Shown piece after piece: positions 1 through 11,111 of a DNA stretch of 64,000 bases (positions within the stretch are counted from its first letter, which is position 1; each line of letters opens with the position of its first letter). The notes beneath the pieces are model-generated. The model searched no databases. It was given only the letters and a program-made list of their open reading frames with translations, and was not told the origin of the DNA. Made by a program: the position numbers and the translations under genes. The stretch lies in contig CAWZYM010000242.1 of the NCBI GenBank assembly GCA_963966185.1, positions 538,001-602,000 on the forward strand, written 5' to 3'. The stretch comes from Rhabditoides inermis (lineage: Eukaryota; Nematoda; Chromadorea; Rhabditida; Rhabditidae).

Positions 1-60
1 CAATCCGCACTGCCTGTGGATTGCCCTGATATCGTTTAGATCGCGTGCTTTGCCCTGCGC

Positions 61-135
61 ACAGTAGTGTTGTGGTTAGCGATTGCGCCCGTTGAGACAC
101 ATGGCTCGAGTTCGGTTCCGGCTGGCGGCAAACCT
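61..135 (+). repeat. tRNA-derived short element fragment
   Basis: The stretch has an A-box-like GTGGTTAGCG and, about 40 bases on, a B-box-like AGTTCGGTTCC, spaced as in a tRNA gene. No complete cloverleaf can be drawn and the acceptor stem does not pair, so this is more likely a tRNA-derived SINE remnant than a working tRNA. Confidence 0.4.
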
Positions 136-322
136 TTTGTAATATATGATTTTACATAGAAATGACATTGGAATTGTAAATTTTCCCATCAGCATTACCT
201 AAACTCTTTTTTGCAAATTTTATACAATTTTGGACTCAACAAGGTGAGTGAACTGTTGGATTTCTTTTAAAAAAATGTTTTGTGGTTCATGTTAATGTAT
301 ATGAAATCCAATAAAAGTACAT

Positions 323-628
323 TCATTATCTTTTAAAAGGACTTCCGTAAGAGAAGAGTTTGTGTTACTCAATGTAATGCAACAAAAGCTCATGCATTTT
401 ATCAATCGAAATAGTACACAAACCTGCTCCAATAGTTCAACAAGTTATATATAATCGATCGGATACCGAAATCAATTTCCCGACATACAACATTTGCTCG
501 CATTAATTTTTATTGCAGAAAGAGCAGGTTTGTTTACTATTTCGATTGATAAAATGCATGAGCTTTTGTTGCATTACATTGAGTAACACAAACTCTTCTC
601 TTACGGAAGTCCTTTTAAAAGATAATGA
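323..628. repeat. Long inverted-repeat (hairpin) element
   Basis: Two near-perfect inverted arms of about 107 bases (323-429 and 522-628) flank a loop of about 92 bases. The arms contain ATGCATTTTATCAATCGAAA and its reverse complement. No protein is encoded. It looks like a foldback MITE and could form a long RNA hairpin if transcribed. A degenerate related stretch lies near 4675-4750. Confidence 0.75.
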
Positions 629-817
629 GTGTTTGAGTTTTCCCACAACGCTATCATTTTAGTCATTACCATTATTGCATTCATACTTGGAACACGAACT
701 TGACTTTAATAAACTTTGGTTTTACTTGATCTTCGTATAAAACTATAGTTGTATGTTTACAACTGTAGAATAAAACTGAAAACTCTCAATACTTTTTAAA
801 AAAAAAAGAAACTTTTT

Positions 818-1137
818 TAAAGGCACAGGGGCGTTTAGCGTTACCAAGGTTCATCGAAATTCACTTATGAGAACTTGGCAAAACTGTTTGCACGTGGCGG
901 GAATCGAACCGTGAGCGTTACCACAACACTAAGACGACTTGTTCTGACAACCTCATATCGACGAGATGCGCACAGATCTCAACTTTACGATAAGCATTTT
1001 GGCGCGAAGTTCGAATTCGCCTTACCAAGCTTCGCACGTGCACATTTTGGTAAGCGTGTAGGTAACGAGGAAACGCCGTTCTTTCGCGTTTTCTTTGATT
1101 ATTTCGTGTTTTTATGGGTCAAGCCATAAACCAAAGT
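818..1137 (-). repeat. Dispersed repeat, family R1, copy 1 (tRNA-like core)
   Basis: This copy matches 10497-10855 over about 320 bases. Both begin AAAGGCACAGGGGCGTTTAG. The reverse strand has a tRNA-like core with a B-box (GGTTCGATTCCCGCC). The far end reads as a degenerate inverted copy of the AAAGGCAC start. No coding capacity is evident. A tRNA-derived non-autonomous element is the best reading. Confidence 0.65.
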
Positions 1138-1326
1138 CAAAAACTAAGCGCCTCTGTTGCTTTAACTTTTTCTTGATGACTTATTTGTAGTTCATGTAAC
1201 AGCTACTACCACCTTTAAAAATCTTTTATATATCATACGGGTTTTAACAACTTGTGCAAAAAGAAAAAAGAACAAACCTGAGAAGATAGGAAAGAGAATA
1301 CAACAAAACGATTCTCAATTGGGAAG

Positions 1327-2100
1327 CTACCGTTGGAAAGCGGCCGAGAAAAGCGCAGCAGACGAGGCCTTTGTGTTTAGACAGCTACTAGGAAGCAAGT
1401 GAGAAAAACTAGTAACACGGACATTGAGTACATGTTCCCGAGCGCTGACTCGGAATCGAGGTCGAACTACACGTTTTTCATGACCGCGTGAACTTCGGGA
1501 GGGGCGTAGGTCAAACAACCCTTCTCGGTCAATGGCGACGAATCCGGCCAGGATCTTGTAGAACATCACCAGGTCCTTGACGTGACGCCGTTGTTGAAGT
1601 GAGTGCAGGCCCAGAACCGCATTGAGATGGTCAGGACTACCGATAATGAGTCGGGTGACATAGTGTTGTACCCTCTCCAGCTTCTTGATGGATGCGTCAA
1701 ATGTGAAGTACCTTGGTCTTGTCTTGTGACCAGGGAGTGGAAGTTGCCATGTAAATGCCCAGTCGTTGACGACGTTAATCTCTATCTGTAAGGGTGACCG
1801 ATCATCGTCAGGAGAGCAGGTGACCTTCAAATCGTCAGCGCACATTTTGCAGAAAGCGAGTGGCCGGATAAGCGGGATTAGATCAGCCGAGTGAGTACTT
1901 GGAAGATGCGGGTGAGCTGCTTGTCGACTGCGTCTGTCCAATGATTGAGGCATTCAGTTCGGTCGACTTCCGTCCAAAATCTTCTCAAAAATCCGACATG
2001 CGAGCGATGTACTGGAGATGAGGCGATACTTGAGTGGATCTGTTGCTCCCTTCTCTTTCGGAACTACAGTCACATAGTACGTCTTCCAGATGTTGCTAGT
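1327..2100 (-). pseudogene. CR1-like LINE reverse transcriptase fragment, 3' end
   Basis: On the minus strand a reading frame carries the C-terminal pattern of a non-LTR retrotransposon RT: an ADDLK catalytic remnant, then a WAFTWQLPL-type stretch, LERVQHYVTR, a LGLHSLQQRRHVKDL-like block, YKILAGF and FDLRP. The usual Y/F of the FADD box is read as C (MCADDLKV), the frame starts mid-domain, and upstream similarity near 1960-2100 is in another frame. It is a dead 5'-truncated copy. Related fragments lie at 12685-12900 and 16340-16890. Confidence 0.75.
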
Positions 2101-2283
2101 GTTGTAAATTATCGCTATGTAGTGGTTCAGCAACGGCTACAGCAACCCTCTTCAGAAACAGCATCGGTATCCTCTGGGGTGAGTGAATGAGACGTTTTTG
2201 ACCATCCTTTCATCAGATGGCAAGTTAGAGAGGGCGCGCCAGCGCCCTTTCGTTTGTAGTGGATGTGCCCCACGTGCTAGACT

Positions 2284-2690
2284 GCTCAAAAACGACTTTT
2301 CCATGAAGCACTTTTTCTAATTTTAAAGTGATTTCCACTGTTACATTGCATTCACATCTTTATTCGATAGAGTTATAGAAAGTTGTGTTGAGTTTGATTG
2401 AATTTGAAGCGAGATACGGAGAGTCCTCATTCGAGTGCGGATCGAGATTGGTGTCGGTCGCTCGGGCGGGCGGGGCGTCGGACAATCGCTTTCGCCCCGC
2501 CCCCTCTGTGTGTGAGTGAGAGAGAGAGAGGCGAATAGCGGGTGCGCGTCGGTATCCTCGCAGCGAATCTGCGAACGTGTATGAAAATGTAATTTTGTCA
2601 AACAAAACAGGACAAAAATTATCTTGCAAAAGTACTTCCAAGTAAAAGTAGTTGGTTTGTACTGTTGTATCAGTTCTCATACGTAATATA
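2284..2690. repeat. Dispersed repeat, family R2, copy 1
   Basis: This segment shares ordered blocks with 4785-5075, including AACGACTTTTCC, a GGTGTCGGT..GCTCGGGCG block, TGTGTGTGAGTGA, GGCGAATAGCG and GTGTATGAAAATGTA. Identity is patchy with indels. No open frame makes sense as a protein. Function unknown. Confidence 0.55.
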
Positions 2691-2869
2691 GATTTATGTT
2701 CTGCTTCTTTTTTTCAGTTGAAACTAAGTTTTGAGTTCATTACTTGTACATATTCAGCCTGAAATTCCTTTTTTCAATGCGGTATAGTGTCGAGTGGAAG
2801 TTAGGTGAGGTGAGAAGCGAGTTCACCTTACATGTCATTTTGCAAGCACAGGCGGTCAAATTATATTTT

Positions 2870-3279
2870 CAGAACGTGAGAGAGTAGACAGTAGGGAGAT
2901 AAGACAGTAGAGAAAAGAATAGTACTTTCTGTTTTAAAAAGTTATAACTTTCTCTCGAAAATTGCAGTGATAGTGAATACTGCAGATGTGAGATGTGAGA
3001 GTTGAGAGTGGAAGAGGTGACGAGAGGTGAAAGTAGACAGAAGAAAACATAGTGTCTGTAGAAAGTTGTTGTCACAGTAGAATAAAAGATGCAGTAGACA
3101 AAAACAAGAGCAAAGTATTAGTATTGTCTCTAGAAAGTTGACAGTAGACAATAGAGAATATATTACTGCTTCTAGAGAATATAATACTGAGCGCGAAAGA
3201 GAAAGAGAGAAAGAGATAGCGGGCAGTGGGAGAGGGAGAAGAGAGAAAGGAGAGATGAAGGAGAGTAGAACTGTGTCGA

Positions 3280-3327
<48 letters not shown>

Positions 3328-3345
3328 CGCTGGCGCGCCCTCTCC
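2870..3345. repeat. Cryptic ACAGTAGA repeat followed by (GA)n microsatellite
   Basis: About 300 bases are built from irregular copies of ACAGTAGA/GACAGTAGAC, followed by a GA-rich stretch ending in a pure (GA)n run at roughly 3284-3326. Long open frames here in several phases are low-complexity artefacts. Confidence 0.7.
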
Positions 3346-3521
3346 AACTGGTCTGAAAACGGCTCACTTATGAGCGAAAACAGATGTGCCATTGCCGACT
3401 AGCGGTGCTGTAATGATGAGAGACAGGAAACAAACTGCCGTATACTGCTATTTTATATAGGAAAAATTCGTCGAAAGCATTATGTTGTCCAATACTTAGT
3501 TTTACAGAACCTCCTACACGT

Positions 3522-4100
3522 GAACGTAGACGTGGGAGATGTGGCCTGGTGGTCGTCGCCTCCGTCGAAGACGTAGTCTCAGCAGTCGACGTCATGGAGT
3601 CTTTCGTTGTTGTTGCGGTAGAGGAGGCAGTCGAGGAAGACACCGTCGTGATACTGGATGCTGCACCGGTCGTCGACGTCGTCTTCGTCTCTTCCTCCAG
3701 AGTTGTCGTCGTGGTAGGCGCTGTAGCAGACGTGGAAACAGTCTTGTCCGCAGGTCGTGTGTTTGTCTTCTCTTGGTGCGTGGGGAAAGTGTTGAAGTCC
3801 CAGTTATCCTGACATCTGTATGCGCCCGCTGGACACAGTGGCTTCTTGTATACTTTCAAGGGGCTTTCCATCCGGAGGGCTCAGCGAGGTGGTTCTCTTC
3901 TTCTTCCCGAATTCCAGCTTCTTAGCGAGCATCTGGACGACATTCGCACCCCGGGCATCAGCTTCTGCAAACCAGCTCGCCAGAGGTACCACCGAAGTTA
4001 GACGCCGGGGAACAGCTCGATCGTCCTTGTTCAAGTTTACACAATATTTGAAACTTGTGAGAATTGTTCCCTTCCACTTCTTCTCAATGCCACTTGCGTC
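3522..4100 (-). pseudogene. Broken duplicate of the mucin-like gene at 8.4-9.3 kb
   Basis: The minus strand closely repeats the large exon at 8580-9311, starting after the same CTAG-type acceptor with the same first residues (DASGIEKKWKG). One extra G near the P-D-G-K-P-L codons shifts the frame, and further base changes near 3541-3556 disrupt the Thr-rich part. The 3' half of the exon (Ser/Thr repeats and the terminal exon) is missing. The homology continues into the flank to about 4370 (matching to about 9570), so this was a genomic duplication of roughly 840 bases, not a retrocopy. Confidence 0.75.
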
Positions 4101-4784
4101 CTAAAAAAAGGTTTGGGTTTGTGATCGGATCAGAAACATTGCTATCAATCTCATTTGTTACAAAACCTAATCATGCAAAAACTGATAAACCCGTATCCCA
4201 TTCTTCCGTGTACATTCGCGTTGCAAAACCGTCGAATCGAATTCCTGCTAGCACTTTAAAAAAAGCACGTGTTTAGGCGTTTCGATTCAAAGCGTTTTCA
4301 TGTGGGTGGTCGGAGAAGAGACAAATGCATCAAGGAACGGATTAGGAAATAATATCCGTTTACGGATAAAAAAACGTGTTAACGGATGAAAAACGTAAAC
4401 CAATGCTATTTTTAAAATTCCAGCACCGTTTTACCACCGACCGATTCGCTCACGCACTCTGTTTTGCGTAGAAGACGAGTGTCACAAATGTCACAAGTCA
4501 CAAGTCATCATCGTGATCGCAAGAAAATCACATCTGAAATGCGAGTTTCTGTAGGAAATTTTGGTATGCGATGAGCTTTGTACTGGAAAAAGTCAAAAGG
4601 ATACAAGTGTGAATAGTTATCTCACTCTCTTTCGAAAGTACACGAGTAAAGGGAAGTGGTTTGGTTTTGATATAATTCAACAAAAGCACATGCATAAAAT
4701 CTCTTCGCAGCTGACGAAAATTTCAAAACAAACCTGCTCTTTCTGATCGATGAAAAGGCGAATATAGTGAAGAGCGTTTAAATG

Positions 4785-5075
4785 CTACAAAACGACTTTT
4801 CCGGATGACGCACTTTTCCTAAATTTGGAAAATACTGTTTCAATGTATTCATTCGATTGCGTATTGAAATTGGTGTCGGTTGCTCGGGCGATTGGTGTCA
4901 GACAATTGCTTGGCTCTGCCTGTGTGTGAGTGAAAAAAGGCGAATAGCGCGCCGATACATCGTCGCTCTATTCGCGAATGTGTATGATAATGTATCTTGT
5001 GAAACAAAACCTAAGAAATGAACAGATTTTATATTTCAAAGATACGTACATCCAAACAAAAATAGTTGACGTGTA
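4785..5075. repeat. Dispersed repeat, family R2, copy 2
   Basis: Second copy of the non-coding repeat described at 2284-2690, in the same orientation and shorter through indels. It lies just downstream of a stretch (4660-4745) that weakly resembles the arms of the hairpin element at 323-628. Confidence 0.5.
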
Positions 5076-5261
5076 CTGATTGTCTAAATTGAACAAAAGG
5101 ACCGAAATGGTTTTAATTGAGACACGTAGAAGCAGGCTCTCAAACAGTTCCTGCTATAAAAATAGTATTTGTCACTACGAAATAAAGTACCCACTTTTGT
5201 TTCGTTTCGATACAAATTGCATTAGTACACTTTGCATTAGTACAGAGAGCCTGTTAGCGCT

Positions 5262-5336
5262 TGCCTTTTAGCGCGGCGATAGGGCAGTATGTGTGTGCGC
5301 GGCGAGGTCACGGGTTCGATGCCGCCCCTGGGCCTA
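5262..5336 (+). repeat. tRNA-like sequence (SINE remnant)
   Basis: A TAGGGCAGTATG A-box-like motif is followed at tRNA spacing by a good B-box, GGTTCGATGCC, with a partial acceptor pairing (GGGCG type). No convincing anticodon arm is visible. I read it as tRNA-derived rather than a functional tRNA gene. Confidence 0.4.
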
Positions 5337-5828
5337 AAAAAGTTCCGCTATCGCTGTGGGTTGGCGACCACCCTGACACGTTGTCAGCCTCTAGCCAGAA
5401 GACACATCGTCATCGTGGATTCTCAGTGCTGGTTTTCTAGAGCCATACCATCTAGTACTCTACTGCTGGTCCTCCATGGTTCACAGGCATTTCATGTGTG
5501 ACGCATCCTTGTGGTGTCATAAATTTATTTCATGTCTCAATTGAAACCAATTCCGTCCTATTGTTTTATTGAGTGAGACAATCAGTACGAGCCAATTACT
5601 TTCACATGGCAATACTTTTGTGAGATAAATTCGAAGATGATTGAATTGATTTACTGCCGGTATCAAGAATACAAAGAACGAGGACGAAACACAAAAGGTT
5701 TAGCCTGCGTGAAGTATCTGTCGGTGATCCCTTCTTGTCGGGGTTGACGTGAAAAAGGGTTGGTTGTGCTTGGTCTCACGCTTAAATTGACGTTGCAACA
5801 GCTATTGATGAAAGTGTACTCGGCGGAT

Positions 5829-6017
5829 TCAACTCCGTGCTCCTAGGACTCCACTAATTCCAAAGCCAACAGCGAGCATGCACATAGCGAGTACCGTTGA
5901 TCCAGTAACTTTCCACGAAGACCGGGCTTGGCGGGTGCGACGGGGAAAAACTGTGGTGACCGACCACCTTGGGGGAAGGGAAGATGATTGAAGTTTGAGT
6001 TGTTGTTTTTCATTCAA
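5829..6017 (-). CDS. Possible small single-pass membrane protein
   Basis: A 62-codon frame begins at a true ATG and ends with a hydrophobic stretch (VLAMCMLAVGFGISGVLG) that could be a membrane anchor, with a basic region before it (PRRTRQARSSWK). No family is recognised, no neighbouring exons are assured, and the frame is short enough to occur by chance. It may also be the last exon of a larger gene. Confidence 0.25.
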   Translation of the reverse strand: MNEKQQLKLQSSSLPPRWSVTTVFPRRTRQARSSWKVTGSTVLAMCMLAVGFGISGVLGARS

Positions 6018-6337
6018 TGATATATTTTTTGTGAACTATTTTGTACTCGAGATCATGTTTTTTTGCGAACTGGAAGCAAATTCGCACTTGAGTTATACAC
6101 ATTTCACGATTCGCAGCGAGAAAGTGAGAAAAAATGACAGATACCAAACTTTAATTTAAAAGCTGGCGAACAGCGAGTATTTTCTGATGATTGCAGATGA
6201 TCGCAGCGTTCCTTCTTGGCTTGTGTTCAGATTACCTGGCCAGATGTCTAAAACGTCGCAAATCGCAATGACCCCGCCCCCAAACCGGGTTTCGAAGAGC
6301 ATTATATAAACGATGGAAACCATGATTGGGATACATA

Positions 6338-7412
6338 ATGAAATTAGTATTTTTGTTTTGCATATTATTCCGTGAAATAAATGGATGCATGAAAACAGTG
6401 CCACCTGATAATTTGACAACGCTTCCAACAACAGGTTTGTATTTTTTTTTATTCTCCCTCTCCCTCTCCCTCTCCCTCTCGCTCTCGCTCTCCCTCTCCC
6501 TCTCCCTCTCGCTTTCCCTTTCTCCCTCTCGCTCTTCCTCTCGCTCTCCCTCTCGCTCTCCCTCTCGCTCTCCCTCTCCTCCTCTCTCCCTCTCTCCCTC
6601 TCTCCCTCTCTCCCTCTCTCCCTCTCTCCCTCTCTCCCTCTCTCCTTCTCCCTTTAAATCGTCTTAACGATTACATGACACAGCTATTTCATGCGCTACA
6701 TTTACAACTTCGTCACCAACTATCGCCTCGACTAAACCTACGACGGCTGCTACTGTCACTGCATTAACAACAAAAACAGCGTCAACGACAACAACAACAA
6801 CAAAAACAGCAACAACTACTACTACTTCTACACCATTACGTAAGTTTCCAAGAGAACGGTGACGTACATAGATGTTATTACGAAGAGAAACGTAAAATCT
6901 CAAATGATTAAATACTGCGCAAATAACAAAACTAGTATGTTTTCAGCATGCTCCACCTGTACAACTGCTGCATTAACGGAATCAGTCAGCGATCCAACCT
7001 GGGAAATTCCTTCTGTTTACACTACTCGGGTTTGTCAATGTTTTCACCTTATTTTTTGCATTAATGAAGTACATATGGCTTTTTAATGTAATCAGTGGAG
7101 TCATATTATTCTTACTCTTCTAAAATTTTCAGATGGAAGGTGGCTGCATTGTTTTCACTCTCACATGCAACGCTCCGGAATCATGGCTTGGTGTTTACTC
7201 CATTAACACTGTTGTGAGTACACGTTGATTTGATGTAGTATATACAATTTTGTTTGATCACTGTTTAGTTCAATAAGGATTTCTCTACGGCAGTGGAAGG
7301 AGGACCTAATGCGTTCACTATTTCTGCCGAATTAACTTGTTCGGCAGAAGGACAATGGACGTTTAAGGGCGCCCATGTGACTGAGTATGGTTGTGAAGGA
7401 CAAGGAGCATAG
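6338..7412 (+). CDS. Secreted Thr-rich protein with nematode C6 domain
   Basis: Model: exon 1 from ATG 6338 to about 6433 (signal peptide MKLVFLFCILFREINGC and a short linker), exon 2 from about 6681 to 6840 (Thr-rich linker with runs of T), exon 3 about 6948-7027, exon 4 about 7134-7213, exon 5 about 7270-7412 (TAG). The joined frame stays open. The C-terminal ~100 residues have the cysteine spacing of the C6 domain: CSTC near its start, then GGCIVFTLTC, then AELTCSAEGQW and a last Cys near the end. C6-domain proteins are nematode extracellular proteins of unknown function. Intron 1 carries a CT-rich microsatellite. AATAAA-type signals occur near 7486. No operon partner is evident. Confidence 0.7.
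6450..6655. repeat. CT/CCCT microsatellite in intron 1 of the C6 gene
   Basis: About 200 bases of CTCCCT, CTCGCT and CTCTCC units, entirely within the first intron of the C6-domain gene. It keeps several frames open by chance and is not coding. Confidence 0.9.
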
Positions 7413-7744
7413 ATTTCTTAACACACTGATAGTTTACTTGAGGTTGAATTTATCGTTGAAATTGTGGTAGTGTCTCATATATAAGTTAATAAATACTATG
7501 TGAATTACATACATAGATTTCTTTTGTCTTGTCTTGTGTATTGGATGGAATTATCATGGATTGTGCTAGGCATATGTTGTGGTTCATTTAGTTATATACT
7601 ATTATTTAAGAACATTGTAAGATTTGTGAACAGTAAAGTTATAATTTCATGCGGAATGGACAAAGAACATGACACGAAAAACTTAATCAACACAATATCT
7701 GTGAATCTGTATCATGTATGAATGATTACGCAGGCCAGATGTAG

Positions 7745-7825
7745 CAGTCGGTACGAGATGGAAGACGTGGAGCGTAGCCCGTCTCAGAAGCAGGAACTGT
7801 GTTCGACACCATATATAGATGAGTG
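7745..7825 (+). repeat. tRNA-like sequence (weak)
   Basis: AGCAGTCGGTACGAG resembles an A-box and TGTGTTCGACACC a B-box at roughly tRNA distance. Stems are imperfect. Probably a diverged tRNA-derived element. No gene is seen between 7413 and about 8388 otherwise. Confidence 0.25.
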
Positions 7826-8388
7826 TCTGAAAGTGTGTAGATGTATTTACGCGGAACAAAGTTATCAACGTTCACCTGAAGGGTGAGTCTGCTGGTATAG
7901 CGTCAGGGCAACAGTGGCCCCGTGACATCCTCTCACTTTCGAACAGAAGCCTGCGGATACAGGGATCGCAGATACTGGGTACATGCGAATACTTTGCGAC
8001 CCTCTTGCCATCAACACGTTCACTAAAACATTTATTTAGCTCATTCATGTTGCTCCTAGTTTCTGTAATTCAGAGTTCATATTATATCACACTACATGTT
8101 TTACAACTTTAATAGAATTACAGCTTACCTTCCCCAACAGTACTGTTGCTCATCCGATGGTATGCGAGGAGCTCAGTTATTCCACATTCCGCCTTCATAT
8201 GGTCATAGTTCGCGAGTACAACCTTGCCAACTGAAAATAACAAATACAAGACATATGAAATTTAGTTACTTGATATATAGATATTCTAAGTACTAATGAT
8301 GTGTGATTGGACTCAAGTTCAGAATTGATATGGTTACAATTAGAATTTAGGGAAAAATGAAGTGGAACGGTGAAAAATATCAAAGGAA

Positions 8389-9311
8389 CTAATTGCCTAT
8401 CGATTTTGCGAATCCACGTCGTGTCGCATTCGCCTCCCTCGAGTATTCTTTAGCATAGAAGTACACCAGCTTTCCATTGATTTTCGGGTTTGCTGCCGAG
8501 AAAGCGAGTAGGTTGCCAAAGGTTGCGATCTGAAATGGGCGTTTTTTACTTCATAAAATTGTGTAGATTAGATGCTGACCGGAGTTGTGGAAACCATATC
8601 AGTCGATGTGAAGGAAGCAGTCGTGATAGTCAGAGATTCCACAGGTGTAGCGGTCTCATCGTTAGACAGCGACGTTGATAACGCGGACGCATCAGAGGTG
8701 GTCTCGGTTACCGTAGTGGACTCCACAGAAGAGGACGTAGACGTGGGAGATGTGGGCTCGGTGGTCGTCGCCTCCGTCGAAGACGTAGTCTCAGCAGTCG
8801 ACGTCATGGAGTCTTTCGTTGTTGTTGCGGTAGAGGAGGCAGTCGAGGAAGACACCGTCGTGATACTGGATGCTGCACCGGTCGTCGACGTCGTCTTCGT
8901 CTCTTCCTCCAGAGTTGTCGTCGTGGTAGGCGCTGTAGCAGACGTGGAAACAGTCTCGTCCGCAGATCGTGTGTTTGTCTTCTCTTGGTGCATGGGGAAA
9001 GTGTTGAAGTCCCAGTTATCCTGACATCTGTATGCGCCCGCTGGACACAGTGGCTTCTTGTATACTTTCAGGGGCTTTCCATCCGGAGGGCTCAGCGAGG
9101 TGGTTCTCTTTTTCTTCCCGAATCCCAGCTTCTTAGCGAGCATCTGGACGATATTTGCGCCCCGGGCATCAGCTTCTGCAAACCAGCTCGCCAGAGGTAC
9201 CACCGAAGTTAGACGCCGGGGAACAGCTCGATCGTCCTTGTTCAAGTTTACACAAGTTTTGAAACTTGTGAGAATTGTTCCCTTCCACTTCTTCTCAATG
9301 CCACTTGCGTC
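8389..9311 (-). CDS. Thr/Ser-rich mucin-like protein, 3' part (function unknown)
   Basis: Large exon 9311-8580 follows an acceptor (TTTTTTAG) and begins DASGIEKKWKG. A donor GTCAGC follows at 8579, and a second exon from 8529 reads IATFGNLLAFSAANP and continues to TAG at 8389-8391. The first ~110 residues are globular and basic with one Cys pair region (CPAGAYRCQ), followed by about 120 residues rich in Thr, Ser, Ala and Glu, as in O-glycosylated linkers. The upstream exon(s), including any signal peptide, were not found. I do not recognise the family. A further possible exon at about 8240-8130 (VGKVVLANYDHMKAECG) would require reading past the stop by a GC-type donor. A broken duplicate lies at 3522-4100. 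Confidence 0.5.
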
Positions 9312-9784
9312 CTAAAAAAGGTTTGGGTTTGTGATCGGATCAGAAACATTGCTATTAATCTCATGTGTTACAAATTCTAATCATGCAAAGGCTGAGAAAC
9401 CCGTATCCCATTCTACAAAGCGCATTTGCGTTGCAAAACCACGAAATCGGATTCCTGACAGCCGTACGAAAAAAGCAAGTGTTAAGGCGTATGGAATCGA
9501 ATGTTTTCATGTGAATGGTCGGAAAAGAGACAAATACAACACGGGACGATTTAGGCAATGATATTTTGAAATATAGAAAACTAACATAAACTATGACTCG
9601 CACTCGTTTTGTGACAGAAGTACAGCTGTGAACTCATTCTTCAACGTGCGCACTGTTTGCATGATATAATTAGTAAACCTGTGTTTGAGAATTTCACATA
9701 AGATTAGCATAGAAGATATTAATTAGCAGTTTCGTCGGTAAAGTCGGTATATAATACCGATGTAGCTGCAGATAAGTGAGGGTT

Positions 9785-10003
9785 TTTAGAAAAACTCTGT
9801 CACCACTGCGGAGACGTGAGAGTACAATGAAGAGAACATTGAAATGTCTTTAGAAAGTTTCTGTCACCACTGCGGAGACGTGAGTGTACAATGAAGATAG
9901 CATAGAACTGTCTTTAAAAAGTTTCTGTCACCACTGCGGAGACGTGAGAGTACAATGAAGAGAGCATAGAACTGTCTTTAGAAAGTTTCTGTCACCACTG
10001 CGG
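9785..10003. repeat. 64-bp tandem repeat array
   Basis: The motif CTGTCACCACTGCGGAGACG recurs at 9797, 9861, 9925 and 9989, an exact 64-base period, giving about 3.4 copies with high identity. The last copy is interrupted at 10003 by a transposable element, and the array sequence resumes at 10910 (CCACTGCGGAGAC). Confidence 0.9.
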
Positions 10004-10909
10004 TAGGGACCGCAACGTGAGGTGTAGAGTTTGTGACGAAATCATATAACATTTTCTGACTGGACGCGTTACTCGTTGTAATTAGCGTAGAACGAGTCGC
10101 TCCTCCGCGCGGATTCCAACGGTAATCGATTTATGAGAAAACGTGTCCCGTGAAGTAGTGAAAATCGATAAAGATTGATATGATGACGTCATATTTCTTT
10201 GATCTAGCCACTATTGTTAAAAATGAGTAACACAAATTATGTCATAAGAGACGTACTTCATCACGCACTGATTGATTGATATCACACAAAACATAAGTGG
10301 TACTAATAGAAACGAATAGATTTCATAATTTAAGTATGAATGACGTCATCAGTTTTTTGATCTAGCCGCCCTCTGTTGCACTTTCCCTATGTGAGCGCGC
10401 GATCGAGTGCGCGCGCCGCGCGGAATTAAAGCGCAATGTGAACGATGAACCCTATGAACTCTATATTTTTTTTGAAATCAGCTCAAACGAACTATATTAA
10501 AGGCACAGGGGCGTTTAGCGTTACCAAGGTTGATCGAAATTCAATGATGAGAACTTGGCAAAACTGATTGCACGTAGTGGGAATCGAACCGGAGTAGATT
10601 GGGTTGTGAACCGTGAGCGTTACCACAACAATACAACGACATGTACCGTCGAACTCATATCGACGAGATGCGCACAGAGCTCAACTTTAGAATAAGCATT
10701 TTGGCGCGAAACTCGAATTCGCCTTACCAAGCTTCGCACGTGCAGATGTTGGTAAGCGTGTAGGTAACGCGGAAACACCTTTTTTTCGCGTTTTCTTTGA
10801 ATGTTTCGTGTTTATATGGCTCAAGCAATGTTCAAAAGTCAAAACTGTGCCTTTAAAAACCACTTGCTATACCATATCCAAATATCTGAAAATTTCATTG
10901 TGGTCCCTA
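10004..10909. mobile_element. hAT-like non-autonomous element with target-site duplication
   Basis: The element begins TAGGGACCGCAACG and ends with the inverted form (TTGTGGTCCCTA). It is flanked on both sides by CCACTGCGG, consistent with the 8-bp duplication made by hAT transposases plus one chance base. It interrupts the 64-bp array. No transposase is encoded. It contains two TGACGTCA palindromes (near 10182 and 10342), each followed by TTTGATCTAGCC, and a nested R1 repeat (10497-10855). Confidence 0.8.
10497..10855 (-). repeat. Dispersed repeat, family R1, copy 2 (nested)
   Basis: The copy runs from AAAGGCACAGGGGCG to an inverted CTGTGCCTTT end, so this family has short terminal inverted repeats. 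The minus strand carries a tRNA-like core with a B-box near 10573-10600. Relative to copy 1 (818-1137) it has an extra ~20-base insert in the tRNA-like part. It is nested inside the hAT-like element. Confidence 0.7.
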
Positions 10910-11111
10910 CCACTGCGGAGACAAGCGGGTAGAAATAAAGTTTCTGAGATACAGTAATCAACTACTCAGTACATTGTTATATTCAGCTTCATACATAACA
11001 CATCTTTTTGTGAAACTTTTAACTTTTATGTGAATCAACGTTTGTTATTGTTTTGCCTACACTGTTTTCAACGACAATATGACCTTTTTCAAAACTTTTC
11101 AGTACAGTATT

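Noticed and set aside
875..1129. 84-codon frame at 875-1129
   Set aside because: It starts at a TTG, not ATG, and lies wholly within repeat R1, whose other copy (10497-10855) does not preserve the frame.
9785..10003. CRISPR-like array
   Set aside because: Repeats are adjacent 64-base units without unique spacers, in a eukaryotic context.
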